This document shows, in pieces, positions 50,796-58,853 of a stretch of DNA of 64,000 bases. This DNA comes from Thermaurantimonas sp046299575. GTDB lineage: Bacteria > Bacteroidota > Bacteroidia > Flavobacteriales > Schleiferiaceae. Each line of letters opens with the position of its first letter. Within the stretch, counting starts at the first letter, position 1. The translations under genes were made by a program, and so were the position numbers. Location: the NCBI RefSeq assembly GCF_046299575.1, contig NZ_JBKBHX010000002.1, positions 310,001 to 374,000 on the forward strand, given 5' to 3'. The notes beneath the pieces are model-generated. The model was given only the letters and a program-made list of their open reading frames with translations. It did no database searches and was not told where the DNA came from.

Positions 50796-51347
50796 TTGAA
50801 AAGATTATTGTTTATTTTTTGTATTCTTACTTCAGAATTATTTGCTCAACAAAGAGATACCACCGACGAATATACATTGCGCAAAACCGAGGACTCATAC
50901 GAACGGCGCATTTCTAACTCTTCTGATGTGTGGGGAAATAAACGCATTTTCTACGGTGGAAATGTAGGATTAGGTTTCGGGAACTTCACTAATATCCTTT
51001 TAAACCCGAGGATAAATCTTTACGAGCCTACTACAAAATCGATCTTGGGTGCAGGAGTGATGTACCAATACATTAACAATTTTGGCAATAAATTCAATAT
51101 TGCAGGCATCAATCTGTTGGCTCATAAGCTTCTATTTAATACTGCCTTTGTTGGTATTGAGTCGGAGATGCTTTACATCTGGAATCGCACCGGAGGCATT
51201 TGGTCGTATCCCTTTATGGTCGGTGGCGGATTTATCTCCATCTCGCCAGGCGGATTTTACAGCCTTGGATTGTTTTATCCCATATATCAAGGCATAAATC
51301 CAATCTACCCTAATACAATCATCTTTCGATTTAACTTCGGATTTTAA
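50796..51347 (+). CDS. Small outer-membrane beta-barrel-like protein
   Basis: A 183-residue exported protein of unknown function. Signal peptide: about 1-18 (ending ELFAQ). The mature part is rich in Gly, Asn, Tyr and Phe with alternating hydrophobic strands (IFYGGNVGLGFGNFTNILL, SILGAGVMYQYIN, FMVGGGFISISPGGFYSLGL), ending FRFNFGF with a terminal Phe. This is typical of small Bacteroidota outer-membrane barrels. Translation appears to start at TTG 50796: the nearby ATG at 50782 hits a stop after a few codons, and GAGG at 50791-50794 is close to the TTG. It follows ridA by 14 bases. Confidence 0.68.
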   Translation: MKRLLFIFCILTSELFAQQRDTTDEYTLRKTEDSYERRISNSSDVWGNKRIFYGGNVGLGFGNFTNILLNPRINLYEPTTKSILGAGVMYQYINNFGNKFNIAGINLLAHKLLFNTAFVGIESEMLYIWNRTGGIWSYPFMVGGGFISISPGGFYSLGLFYPIYQGINPIYPNTIIFRFNFGF

Positions 51348-51375
51348 TTATGTTTAAATTTAAATTTTACAAAAA

Positions 51376-52380
51376 GTGAAAACACAGCGAATAGGCGTAT
51401 TTATTGATGGTAATTATCTGAATCATGCAAGCAATTATTACAATTATACACATCCCAAACACCGACGATTGCATTTAGGTGGATTGCATGATTTTGTAAG
51501 AAATTGGATTGCGCAGTCTTTTGATACAGATCGCCGTCTGGTTAAAATAGTGGAATCGCACTACTTCCGCATTCGAATTAATGCTTTTGAAGCCAGCAAT
51601 CGAGGTAATCAACTCTTTTACGATCGCCAGCTCGACGACATACTCTCTTATGAAAACATTCGCCCACACTATATCGTGTATCGCCAAAATGGAAGCGCTA
51701 GAAAAGAAACTCCGTCGATGGAGGCAAAGCTCTCTATCGAAGTGCTCGATGCCTGCTTTAGCAATAAATTAGATGCTGTAGCACTTTTTGTAAACGATGG
51801 CGCATATGCCGATGTAGCCATTAAAGTAGCTTCACTGGGCATTCCGGTATATCTTTTTCATTGGGAGTTTGAATATCAAAACGACGAGGGCAACGAGGTA
51901 GTGGTGCGCACATCGTATAACTTACTCGAGGCTTGTTCCTACTCTGTAAATCTTAGCGATTTGATCGATAAGCAACGTTCGCCTGACTATTGGCTCGACA
52001 AAATTTTTGTAAGCGAGCGCGAATCAAGTGCCTCTCAACAAACTCCTGAAGACGATTATCTCAACGATGATCAGGAATCTGACTTTCAATATCCGGATTC
52101 TTTAGACAAATCAGATTCACTTGAAAATTTGATATTTGAAAAAAAGCGTTTTAATATTTCTACCGACAACAGTTCAAACGTTTATGAGGGTGAAATATTG
52201 ACGTTAAAAAACGGATATGGATTCATTAAATATCCTAACAACAACCTCTTTTTTCACCATTCTGATGTATTAAATGCTGATTTTCAAGAGCTTCAACCCG
52301 GCGAGAAAGTGATGTTTTCAGTTGCTAAAAACGATCAAGGTCAAGATGTGGCTAAAGAAGTAAGAAAACTCACTTATTAA
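51376..52380 (+). CDS. NYN-domain ribonuclease candidate fused to a cold-shock domain
   Basis: A 334-residue cytoplasmic protein with a GTG start (51376). Residues 5-180 form a NYN/PIN-like nuclease domain: FIDGNYL with D11, then EAKLSIEVLDACFSNKLDAVALF and VNDGAYADVAIKVASLGI keeping acidic residues of the metal site. A variable acidic linker (about 205-262) follows. The C-terminal cold-shock/OB-fold domain (about 269-331) has RNP1-like NGYGFIKY and RNP2-like LFFHHSDV. The combination suggests an RNase whose cold-shock domain binds the RNA; the target is unknown. A strong hairpin terminator follows. The same fusion may be common in Bacteroidota. Confidence 0.82.
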   Translation: MKTQRIGVFIDGNYLNHASNYYNYTHPKHRRLHLGGLHDFVRNWIAQSFDTDRRLVKIVESHYFRIRINAFEASNRGNQLFYDRQLDDILSYENIRPHYIVYRQNGSARKETPSMEAKLSIEVLDACFSNKLDAVALFVNDGAYADVAIKVASLGIPVYLFHWEFEYQNDEGNEVVVRTSYNLLEACSYSVNLSDLIDKQRSPDYWLDKIFVSERESSASQQTPEDDYLNDDQESDFQYPDSLDKSDSLENLIFEKKRFNISTDNSSNVYEGEILTLKNGYGFIKYPNNNLFFHHSDVLNADFQELQPGEKVMFSVAKNDQGQDVAKEVRKLTY

Positions 52381-52398
52381 AAAAAGCAAACAGATAAT

Positions 52399-52433
52399 AA
52401 AAGGTGTCCTTTACAATAAAGGGCACCTTTTTT
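52399..52433 (+). terminator. Intrinsic terminator after the NYN-cold-shock gene
   Basis: A 14-bp stem with one T-G wobble: 52399-52412 (AAAAGGTGTCCTTT) pairs with 52418-52431 (AAAGGGCACCTTTT) around loop ACAAT, continuing into a T-run to 52433. Confidence 0.92.
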
Positions 52434-52565
52434 ATTTACAAGCATTTATTGTATTAGTAGTGCTCTAATAACCTGATCGAAATGTGATGTAAATAAATCA
52501 TGTCAATTTTGCTCCGATTTGTGTATTTTATTTGCATTAGGGGAAAAACACTTTAGGGGGAAACT

Positions 52566-53465
52566 ATGTACGACAGCCAACGGGATGCCGCAATTAGGCA
52601 AGTGTCTGATAAGGAAGAATTTATCATTGTAGAGTGCCCTCGCGATGCCATGCAGGGCTTAAAGGAATTCATTGATACCGATCGCAAAATCACCTATTTG
52701 AACGCTCTGCTTAAAGTGAATTTTCACACACTAGATTTCGGCAGTTTTGTTTCGCCCAAAGCGATTCCGCAGATGCGCGATACGGCTGAGGTACTCGAAG
52801 GCCTTGACCTAACAAATACAAAAACCAAACTTCTCGCTATTGTAGCCAACGAAAGGGGAGGGGAGCAGGCATGTAAATATACCCAGATATCCTACCTCGG
52901 ATATCCTTTTTCAGTTTCTGAAGAATTTCAAAAAAGAAATACTAATAAATCGATCGACGAATCGCTTGAATTGGTAGAAGACCTCTACAAAATGGCTAAA
53001 AGTGCAGGCAAAGAGTTGGTCGTCTATCTATCGATGGGATTTGGCAATCCATATGGCGATGAATGGAGCCCAGAGATTGTGTTGAAATGGAGTAAGGTGT
53101 TGGCGGATATAGGCATTCGCACTTTGAGTGTTTCTGACACGGTAGGGATAGCCACAGTAGAGTCAATTCACCAAATTTTTAATTTGCTGATTCCAGCTCT
53201 ACCACATGTCACTTTTGGAGCACACTTGCACACCTTACCCTATCAATGGTTTGAGAAGATCGATGCTGCTTACAAAGCCGGTTGCCGGCGTTTCGATGGT
53301 GCTATCCGAGGTTTTGGTGGGTGTCCGATGGCTAAGGACGAACTCACTGGTAATATGCCAACTGAAAAGCTGATTAGCTATATGCTTTCTGAGCAGTTGC
53401 CCAACAGTCTGAATCTTTTGGCTTTTGAAAGCGCGTATAACGAAGCGTTGAAAATTTTTAATTAG
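52566..53465 (+). CDS. Hydroxymethylglutaryl-CoA lyase
   Basis: Cleaves HMG-CoA to acetyl-CoA and acetoacetate in leucine breakdown. The 299-residue product shows the HMGL-like TIM barrel: ECPRDAMQG (R26, and D27 as metal ligand), NFHTLDFGSFVSPKAIPQM, SDTVGIATVESI, the metal-binding GAHLHT and the active-site loop GFGGCPMAKDELTGNMPTE with the catalytic Cys. A very strong Shine-Dalgarno (AGGGGG, 52555-52560) precedes the ATG, unusual for this genome. Related lyases of the same fold exist, but the GCP/GNxxTE motif favours HMG-CoA lyase. No other leucine-degradation genes adjoin it. Confidence 0.88.
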   Translation: MYDSQRDAAIRQVSDKEEFIIVECPRDAMQGLKEFIDTDRKITYLNALLKVNFHTLDFGSFVSPKAIPQMRDTAEVLEGLDLTNTKTKLLAIVANERGGEQACKYTQISYLGYPFSVSEEFQKRNTNKSIDESLELVEDLYKMAKSAGKELVVYLSMGFGNPYGDEWSPEIVLKWSKVLADIGIRTLSVSDTVGIATVESIHQIFNLLIPALPHVTFGAHLHTLPYQWFEKIDAAYKAGCRRFDGAIRGFGGCPMAKDELTGNMPTEKLISYMLSEQLPNSLNLLAFESAYNEALKIFN

Positions 53466-53477
53466 TCGTTCAAAGAG

Positions 53478-53858
53478 CTACTTTTTTATTTGGTGTATAG
53501 GTTTTTTTGTTCTTTTTTCTTTTTGAAGTACGCCATTTTCTACCGTTTCGCCGAAATATTCCATTTTATAATTTCCGATGTGAATTTTACTCTGTTCGAT
53601 CGATTTCTTTTGAACAAAAAAATTAATTATTCCAATCAACAATAGAACCGATACTATACTCAAAAATAATCCTTCAAAAAAGTGTCCTCCTTTTATTTCC
53701 AAAACTTGATGAATAGTAAGACCCGCAACAACAAAATAGAGTGAAGTACGAAGAAATGCCAGAAAGGTCGTCTGATTGGCCATTATGGTCCTTTGTAAAG
53801 CGAGTTTTTCTCTCAATACAAGATCTTTATTGAATTGCTCGGATTGATTTTCGTTCAT
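53478..53858 (-). CDS. DUF202-family membrane protein
   Basis: A 126-residue small inner-membrane protein. The DUF202 pattern is present: REKLALQRTIMANQTTFLAFLRTSLYF (seen in pieces as LALQRTIMANQTT and FLAFLRTSLYF) leads into two membrane helices (about 36-55 and 62-82). The C-terminal tail is basic. The family has no established function. It lies 12 bases downstream of the small lipoprotein gene on the same strand and is probably the last gene of the heme A synthase transcript. Confidence 0.85.
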   Translation of the reverse strand: MNENQSEQFNKDLVLREKLALQRTIMANQTTFLAFLRTSLYFVVAGLTIHQVLEIKGGHFFEGLFLSIVSVLLLIGIINFFVQKKSIEQSKIHIGNYKMEYFGETVENGVLQKEKRTKKPIHQIKK

Positions 53859-53870
53859 TGTCTGAGAGTT

Positions 53871-54296
53871 TTATTGGAGCGAATCAATTACTGAATACTC
53901 ATATATTTTAAACAGCGTATTACCATGTTTCTGTCGTTCCGCAATGATGTAGGCATCGATTATGTCACCGGATTTCACACCATGAAAATGCTCACGGAGT
54001 GCTTTGAATTTTTGATTATTTGAGGTGTTTTTATGAGTAAATTCGAAAAAAGCCAATTCTTCTTTTCCAGTGATTAGATGAGAACAATTTTTCGGTAAAT
54101 GGCACTTTTTGATTTTTAAAATTTTTACAGTAGCCAGGTGATCATCTTCATTGAAAGGATGAACGACTTGCAAAATAACTGAAGATGCTGTCAAAATTGG
54201 AACCTCAGTGTTTTTAGGAATTTTACATGTGGAAAGAAAATTTGTTAGTGAGAGTATTAAAGCTATTTTAATGACTTTTGTAGCGACGGATTGCAT
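53871..54296 (-). CDS. Small exported protein or lipoprotein, function unknown
   Basis: A 141-residue protein with a hydrophobic N-terminus ending in a possible lipobox (FLSTC, Cys about 24). The mature part holds two more Cys (KIKKCHLPKNCSHL) and a beta-rich body (SSVILQVVHPF, ATVKILKIKKC, ELAFFEFTH, DIIDAYIIAER). I do not recognise it. ATG 54296 is preferred over 54323, as the signal-like segment starts there; even so it overlaps the end of the upstream 83-residue gene by 29 bases. Confidence 0.55.
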   Translation of the reverse strand: MQSVATKVIKIALILSLTNFLSTCKIPKNTEVPILTASSVILQVVHPFNEDDHLATVKILKIKKCHLPKNCSHLITGKEELAFFEFTHKNTSNNQKFKALREHFHGVKSGDIIDAYIIAERQKHGNTLFKIYEYSVIDSLQ

Positions 54297-54519
54297 CGGA
54301 AAAATTTTGGTGCATTGTGTCAAAAACAGTCTTTACCTGCCCAAGAAATGCTTCATCGAGTAAAGCGGTTATTCCGCCTTTTTCAGCCGAAACCAATTCT
54401 TTGCTGAATTTGAAACACTGCTTCATCGGTCCGCCTTCGATCTCAATGTAGTAATGTAAGTCGTGCGAATAAACGCTGATTTTAAAGATGGGATGGGGAA
54501 TAACTTCTACAAGGCGCAT
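54268..54519 (-). CDS. Small conserved-looking protein, function unknown
   Basis: An 83-residue cytoplasmic-looking protein (MRLVEVIPHPIFKISVYSHD start, then YYIEIEGGPMKQCFKF, and a helical end DEAFLGQVKTVFDTM). It has no signal peptide or known motif. It begins one base after the stop of the heme A synthase gene and so is almost certainly translated with it. A role in cytochrome oxidase or heme biology would be guilt by association only. Confidence 0.55.
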   Translation of the reverse strand: MRLVEVIPHPIFKISVYSHDLHYYIEIEGGPMKQCFKFSKELVSAEKGGITALLDEAFLGQVKTVFDTMHQNFSDAIRRYKSH

Positions 54520-54520
54520 C

Positions 54521-55657
54521 TTATTTCTTTTCGCTCGTTACTTTATCAGCACTCTGTAATTCACTGATTATTCCTGAGTTTTGAAAAATAAAGATGGTGT
54601 TGCTAGTGCTTGTCTCCAAATCAGAAACACGCTCGATCATATGCAGTAGCCAGAGGTAAAACTGCATACCATACAGCAATGCGGCTAATACCATGTGAAC
54701 AGGCTGTGCTACAGCAGGTAAAGCGAAATAGGCCAAAACTATTCCGGCTAAAATTTCGGTAATTAAGGTAGCCATCATAAAGTTGATCAACGGAAGAGGC
54801 TTTTTAAACGATCTGTTTCGCATGAAAATAAAGCCGTTTACTAGCAGAATAATAATCGAAAAAGATCGGTGAACGTAGAAATTTAACCCAATTATATTGA
54901 GCCAGGTTTCGCGGTTTAGGCCCATCAATTCTTTGTTGAGGTGATCCACTTGCTCGCGCACCTGGGTTCCCAATATGATTTGAATGATGGTTAACAAAAC
55001 AGCAGCACCCAGCCAGTGCCTGAGTGAGCGGTCGAGTGTAAGGTCATACTTGAGCGTCTTGCGTGTAAAAAGTAATAGGGCTAACAAAACCGATACAATG
55101 GAAAGCGCCCCGAGCATATGGATGGTAATGGAATGCGGGATAAGGTTGCCATCTACTACCTTTTTTCCAAGCCAGGCTACAAATGCTAATAAAAATACGC
55201 CAGTAAAAGCAAGTATGGGGATGATTTTCAGTCTTTTCCAATAGCTTAAAGAGAAAAATGCTATTAATAGCATTGGAATGCCTGATAGTGCTCCCAGAAG
55301 CCGGTTGATGTACTCAATCCAGGTATGTACCGGATTAAAAATGGCATAATCGTGTACGGTGTATTTTTCCCAATCAGTTTCTTGGAATGTTGAACTAGTT
55401 GTAAAAGTTCTTTTTGCTCTGTAGAGTGCATCATTGTGAACGATAAAGACGCCTTTATTGTAGCGTTGATTCGGATGGAAAATGACCTCTTCATTATGTG
55501 TGGGTGGGATGATGTATCCAAAGCACTTCGGCCAGTCAGGGCAGCCCATGCCCGAACCAGTAGCGCGCACTATGCTTCCGGCTAAAATCACTAAGTAGAT
55601 CAAGACAAGCTCTAATATGATCAGGCGAACAAACCACCTGGCTCTAAGACGCAACAT
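54521..55657 (-). CDS. ctaA: Heme A synthase (COX15/CtaA family)
   Basis: Oxidises the C8 methyl of heme O to give heme A for cytochrome c oxidase, in the inner membrane. The 378-residue product has about eight membrane helices in two pseudo-symmetric halves. The first half has the conserved GSGMGCPDWPKCFG just after helix 1 and EYINRLLGALSG, whose region contributes a heme-ligand His; the second half has NFYVHRSFSIIILLV. The extra-membrane loop after helix 1 (about 45-115) is long, as in Bacteroidota homologues. It starts 3 bases after the metal-binding lipoprotein gene, so both are in one transcript. Oxidase subunit genes are not in this window. Confidence 0.9.
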   Translation of the reverse strand: MLRLRARWFVRLIILELVLIYLVILAGSIVRATGSGMGCPDWPKCFGYIIPPTHNEEVIFHPNQRYNKGVFIVHNDALYRAKRTFTTSSTFQETDWEKYTVHDYAIFNPVHTWIEYINRLLGALSGIPMLLIAFFSLSYWKRLKIIPILAFTGVFLLAFVAWLGKKVVDGNLIPHSITIHMLGALSIVSVLLALLLFTRKTLKYDLTLDRSLRHWLGAAVLLTIIQIILGTQVREQVDHLNKELMGLNRETWLNIIGLNFYVHRSFSIIILLVNGFIFMRNRSFKKPLPLINFMMATLITEILAGIVLAYFALPAVAQPVHMVLAALLYGMQFYLWLLHMIERVSDLETSTSNTIFIFQNSGIISELQSADKVTSEKK

Positions 55658-55660
55658 TTC

Positions 55661-56005
55661 TTACAGTTTGGAAACATCGAGTACTGTGGCTGAGTAGGTT
55701 CCGTTGTTAATGCTGTTGATCATTTCTTTTACTTTTTCAGCATCTGTAATAGAAGAATCGTATTCAAGATAAGCAGAATTGTGCTTAAAGTCGATTTCAA
55801 ATTTTGTAACTCCTGCCATTTTCCGGATATTTTTTTCAATCAACTTTTTACAGCCCACCTCACAGGTCATTCCTCGTATTTCGAGTTCGGCTGAGGTAGT
55901 AGCTACAGCTGTTTTATTGACCTCTGTTTTGGCGTTATCAGCGGATTGTGTTGAGCAGGCCAACGCAATTGATAGCACAGTTACAAAAAGAATTACCTTT
56001 CTCAT
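55661..56005 (-). CDS. HMA-domain metal-binding lipoprotein
   Basis: A 114-residue exported protein: signal peptide with lipobox LACS (Cys about 18), a Ser/Thr-rich linker and a heavy-metal-associated domain (about 44-114). The metal loop reads GMTCEVGCKK, that is CxxxC instead of the usual CxxC, and the fold continues with GVTKFEIDFKHNSAYLEYD, seen here as GVTKFEID and SAYLEYD. Likely ligands are Cu(I) or Zn(II). ATG 56005 is preferred, since the upstream in-frame codon (56014) is TTG. It directly precedes ctaA, so a periplasmic copper-handling role for cytochrome oxidase assembly is plausible (inference). Confidence 0.8.
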   Translation of the reverse strand: MRKVILFVTVLSIALACSTQSADNAKTEVNKTAVATTSAELEIRGMTCEVGCKKLIEKNIRKMAGVTKFEIDFKHNSAYLEYDSSITDAEKVKEMINSINNGTYSATVLDVSKL

Positions 56006-56028
56006 AGGTCGCAATGGTTTTTGCTATA

Positions 56029-56036
56029 CAAAGGTA
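56029..56036 (-). promoter_or_regulatory. Candidate -7 box of the HMA-ctaA transcript
   Basis: Minus-strand TACCTTTG matches TAnnTTTG exactly, 23 bases upstream of ATG 56005. It is the same octamer as at the ricT promoter. No clear -33. Confidence 0.45.
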
Positions 56037-56066
56037 CAGCTAAGCTATACTAATACGTTTAAAAAA

Positions 56067-57509
56067 TCACTGCTCAGGCGTGTAGTTATACAAAATGCCT
56101 GCAGCTCTGAAAAACGAAGCTATTGAAGTCTGATAACGATGTAGCAATTGCAAGTACTGAAGTTCAGCATCTATGGCCTGAACTTCGCGGGCATTTACTA
56201 AAAAAAGTGAGCTTTCGCCGATCTGAAACTTGCGTTGTTCGATGCGTAATAGCTCAAAGAAGTTTTTCATATTGTTTCTCACCATATTCATCTGCTCAAA
56301 CTGGTTTTCAAGTAGATAGGCTTCTTGCTGCATGCGTCGTTGCAGGGCTATTCGTCGATTTTCGCGCTGAAGGCGCGCTTCGGTGAGTCTTATTTCATTG
56401 ATTCTCAGAGCTGCTCGTTCTCTGCGCAAAAAGAGCGGAATGCTAAAATCAATGCCAAATTTGTAGTTTCTTGGTGATATAAATATTTCTTCTCCAGCTA
56501 AAAAGCCGACTTGTTCGGTCAAAAAGTTGTATTTAATGTTGAGTTTTGGCAGCAATTCATTTTTTCTGAAGGCTCTCTCTGCTTCGAGCAGGCGCACCTG
56601 GTAGTCAAGCAATTGACTTTCGGGGTTGATTTGGTAAAATTCGTTTGTGATTTTAATGATGCTGTCAAAGCTCACCGGAAATTGCGTGGGTGCATACAAA
56701 AGCTGTGGTATGGCTAGCCAGGAGAGCTCCAATGGTTCACCAAAAGGACTCCAGAGATGGTTTGACAGTTTGAGCCTTGCGTCGTTGAGTTGAGCGCGGG
56801 CTTGCTCAGCTGCTATTTCGCGCGATTGTACCAAAATGAAGGCTTCAAGGGTATCGACTGCAGGCATATCGCCATTCAGAAAGGCAGACTTTACCAACTC
56901 AAAGCGCTGTCGGGCAACTTTAACAAACCGATCGCGCATTTGAAATTCGGCAAACCTTAGCGACCAAGTCCAGTAGTCGGCTATTGCTTCGAAAAGTAAA
57001 TCATTGAGCACACGACGCTGCATGTGCACTGAGTAGCGGTTAAAGAGATTTGCTTGTTGTAGAGCGAGCCTTCGTTGGTCGGTGAGTAGTCCGCGCAAAA
57101 CAGGTATGTCAGCTCCAAGAGCAAGGAGGCCACCTACAGGCAGGGTGCTTTCCGGATTTAAGAAATCACCTCCGGCTGTACTCCAGGTCGCATTAAACTT
57201 TATGCCGGGGTAAGTAAAAAATTCTACTCCGCCATCTTGATAATTGTAGTAATTTTTATCATTAAAATCTTTACCCGAAGCGAAATAAAAAGCAATAGGA
57301 TCGAAAGATCCTTTAGCCATAAGGCGTCTTGCCTTGCCTTCGCGAGGAATCAATGCGGCTTGATTTGCTACGGGATGATGTTTCAAAACTAGCTCAATAA
57401 ATTCCTGCAAGGGCATTACGTAGGCTGAATCTGCAGAAGGTTCGAGCTGAGCGAAAACCACCTCCACAATAGACACGAATGCACAAAGAAGCGACCAGAA
57501 CTTCCTCAT
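56067..57509 (-). CDS. TolC-family outer-membrane efflux protein
   Basis: A 480-residue outer-membrane exit duct. Signal peptide: about 1-20 (ending VVFAQ). The rest is long amphipathic helices with two internally similar halves: LQQANLFNRYSVHMQRRVLN and ARAQLNDARLKLSNHLW in the first, LLEAERAFRKNELLPKLNIKYN (seen as AERAFRKNELLPKLNIKYN) and REVQAIDAELQYLQLL in the second. Its ATG overlaps the stop of the HlyD gene by 4 bases (57506-57509), so it belongs to the exporter operon ABC-HlyD-TolC. Together these would span the whole envelope. Confidence 0.88.
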   Translation of the reverse strand: MRKFWSLLCAFVSIVEVVFAQLEPSADSAYVMPLQEFIELVLKHHPVANQAALIPREGKARRLMAKGSFDPIAFYFASGKDFNDKNYYNYQDGGVEFFTYPGIKFNATWSTAGGDFLNPESTLPVGGLLALGADIPVLRGLLTDQRRLALQQANLFNRYSVHMQRRVLNDLLFEAIADYWTWSLRFAEFQMRDRFVKVARQRFELVKSAFLNGDMPAVDTLEAFILVQSREIAAEQARAQLNDARLKLSNHLWSPFGEPLELSWLAIPQLLYAPTQFPVSFDSIIKITNEFYQINPESQLLDYQVRLLEAERAFRKNELLPKLNIKYNFLTEQVGFLAGEEIFISPRNYKFGIDFSIPLFLRRERAALRINEIRLTEARLQRENRRIALQRRMQQEAYLLENQFEQMNMVRNNMKNFFELLRIEQRKFQIGESSLFLVNAREVQAIDAELQYLQLLHRYQTSIASFFRAAGILYNYTPEQ

Positions 57510-58837
57510 TTAGAAGCTGTTTTTTTTGACTTATCGCCTTTCTGGCCACTTTTGGTTTCAGGTGTATAGTATTCGGGCGGGAAGCCATTCAACTGTCGCC
57601 AGATTTCATACCATACGGGTACATCTTTGAGCAGCAGAATAGCGCGTACCCCAGAGCCGAAGCGAATCTGTTCTGGCCAGGGTACGTCATCTTTATCAGG
57701 AATCATCAGAATGCGGTACATCCCGTTTTCGCTCAGAACGTTATCAATTGCAGCTATTTCACCACCGAAGGTACCGAATGTAATGCTCGGCCAACCTGAG
57801 AAAACGATGGCCGGCCATCCGTCGAATTCAATTCTGCCCTTTTCGTGCAAGTGCATCAATGGTAAGTCCACAGGCCGCACGAATACTTCGACGGCCAATT
57901 GATATTGCAAGGGCATAATTTCCATAATGGGTTCGCCTTCTTTAATGTTTTCGCCTATACCGGCGCGAGTCATGCGAGTGACCATACCCCGCTGTGGCGC
58001 TGTCACGTAATAATAGCTCTGGCGCACATTGATAGAGTTGATTTTACTTCTCAATTTGGCAATCTCAGCATTGGTTGAATAATAGTCACTGATGGCTGAC
58101 TGACGGTCGCTTTCGGCTTTAGAGATTTTTTCGGCAAAGTCAGCGCGAATACCAAGTAAGTCGGCCTTTGATTGCAGAAATTTATTTCGAGCGGCTGTGA
58201 GCTTGGCTGTGGCATCCTGAAAGGCTTGATTGCTTCTCTCCCAGTCGAAGCGGCTCTTTACCCCTTCGTTATAGAGGGTATCAGTGCGTTTAAATTGTAT
58301 TTCTGAAAATTTATACTGCATGCGAGCAGCCTCGTATTCATTGCTGTCGGCTTGTACTTTAAGTATGGCCTGTTGCAGCTTTATTTCCTGGCTTTCTTTC
58401 AGCGCTTGGATTTGTTGCGATAAGGCATTTGCCTTGTCTTGATAGGAGACTAAGGCAGCCTCTTTAGCTTTGAGCTCAGCAGTAAGGTTTGCCAACAGAT
58501 TGGGATCAAAATATTCATCTTTTATCTCGGTAATAAAGACCAGTGTATCGCCGGCATTTACGGTATCTCCTTCGCGCACAAACCATTGGCGTATGGTACC
58601 GGGAATAGGTGATTGTACGGTTTGGGGGCGCTGTTCTGGCCTAAAAGCAGTGACTTGCCCATATCCTTGTACATTTTGTGTCCAGGGGAGAAAAAGAACG
58701 ATTAAGAAGAATATCAACATCCCCCACATCACTTTTGATAAATAATTGAAGAAGATGGGAACGCTTGTGTACTTATACGCCTTAGTCGCCTCTACTTTAA
58801 TGATGTTTCTTGGTTCGTTGTCAGATATGTTTAGCAT
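57506..58837 (-). CDS. HlyD-family membrane fusion protein
   Basis: A 443-residue periplasmic adaptor joining an inner-membrane ABC protein to a TolC duct. One membrane helix (about 30-50) is followed by a lipoyl-like half (QSPIPGTIRQWFVREGDTV), a long coiled-coil hairpin (about 110-250, rich in Ala, Gln, Glu, Lys) and a returning lipoyl half (VTAPQRGMVTRM). A beta-barrel domain then leads to a Lys-rich C-terminus (KSGQKGDKSKKTASK). It lies 16 bases after the ABC gene and overlaps the TolC gene. The layout is that of type I secretion-like systems. Confidence 0.88.
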   Translation of the reverse strand: MLNISDNEPRNIIKVEATKAYKYTSVPIFFNYLSKVMWGMLIFFLIVLFLPWTQNVQGYGQVTAFRPEQRPQTVQSPIPGTIRQWFVREGDTVNAGDTLVFITEIKDEYFDPNLLANLTAELKAKEAALVSYQDKANALSQQIQALKESQEIKLQQAILKVQADSNEYEAARMQYKFSEIQFKRTDTLYNEGVKSRFDWERSNQAFQDATAKLTAARNKFLQSKADLLGIRADFAEKISKAESDRQSAISDYYSTNAEIAKLRSKINSINVRQSYYYVTAPQRGMVTRMTRAGIGENIKEGEPIMEIMPLQYQLAVEVFVRPVDLPLMHLHEKGRIEFDGWPAIVFSGWPSITFGTFGGEIAAIDNVLSENGMYRILMIPDKDDVPWPEQIRFGSGVRAILLLKDVPVWYEIWRQLNGFPPEYYTPETKSGQKGDKSKKTASK

Positions 58838-58853
58838 TTTGATTTCCGTTTTT

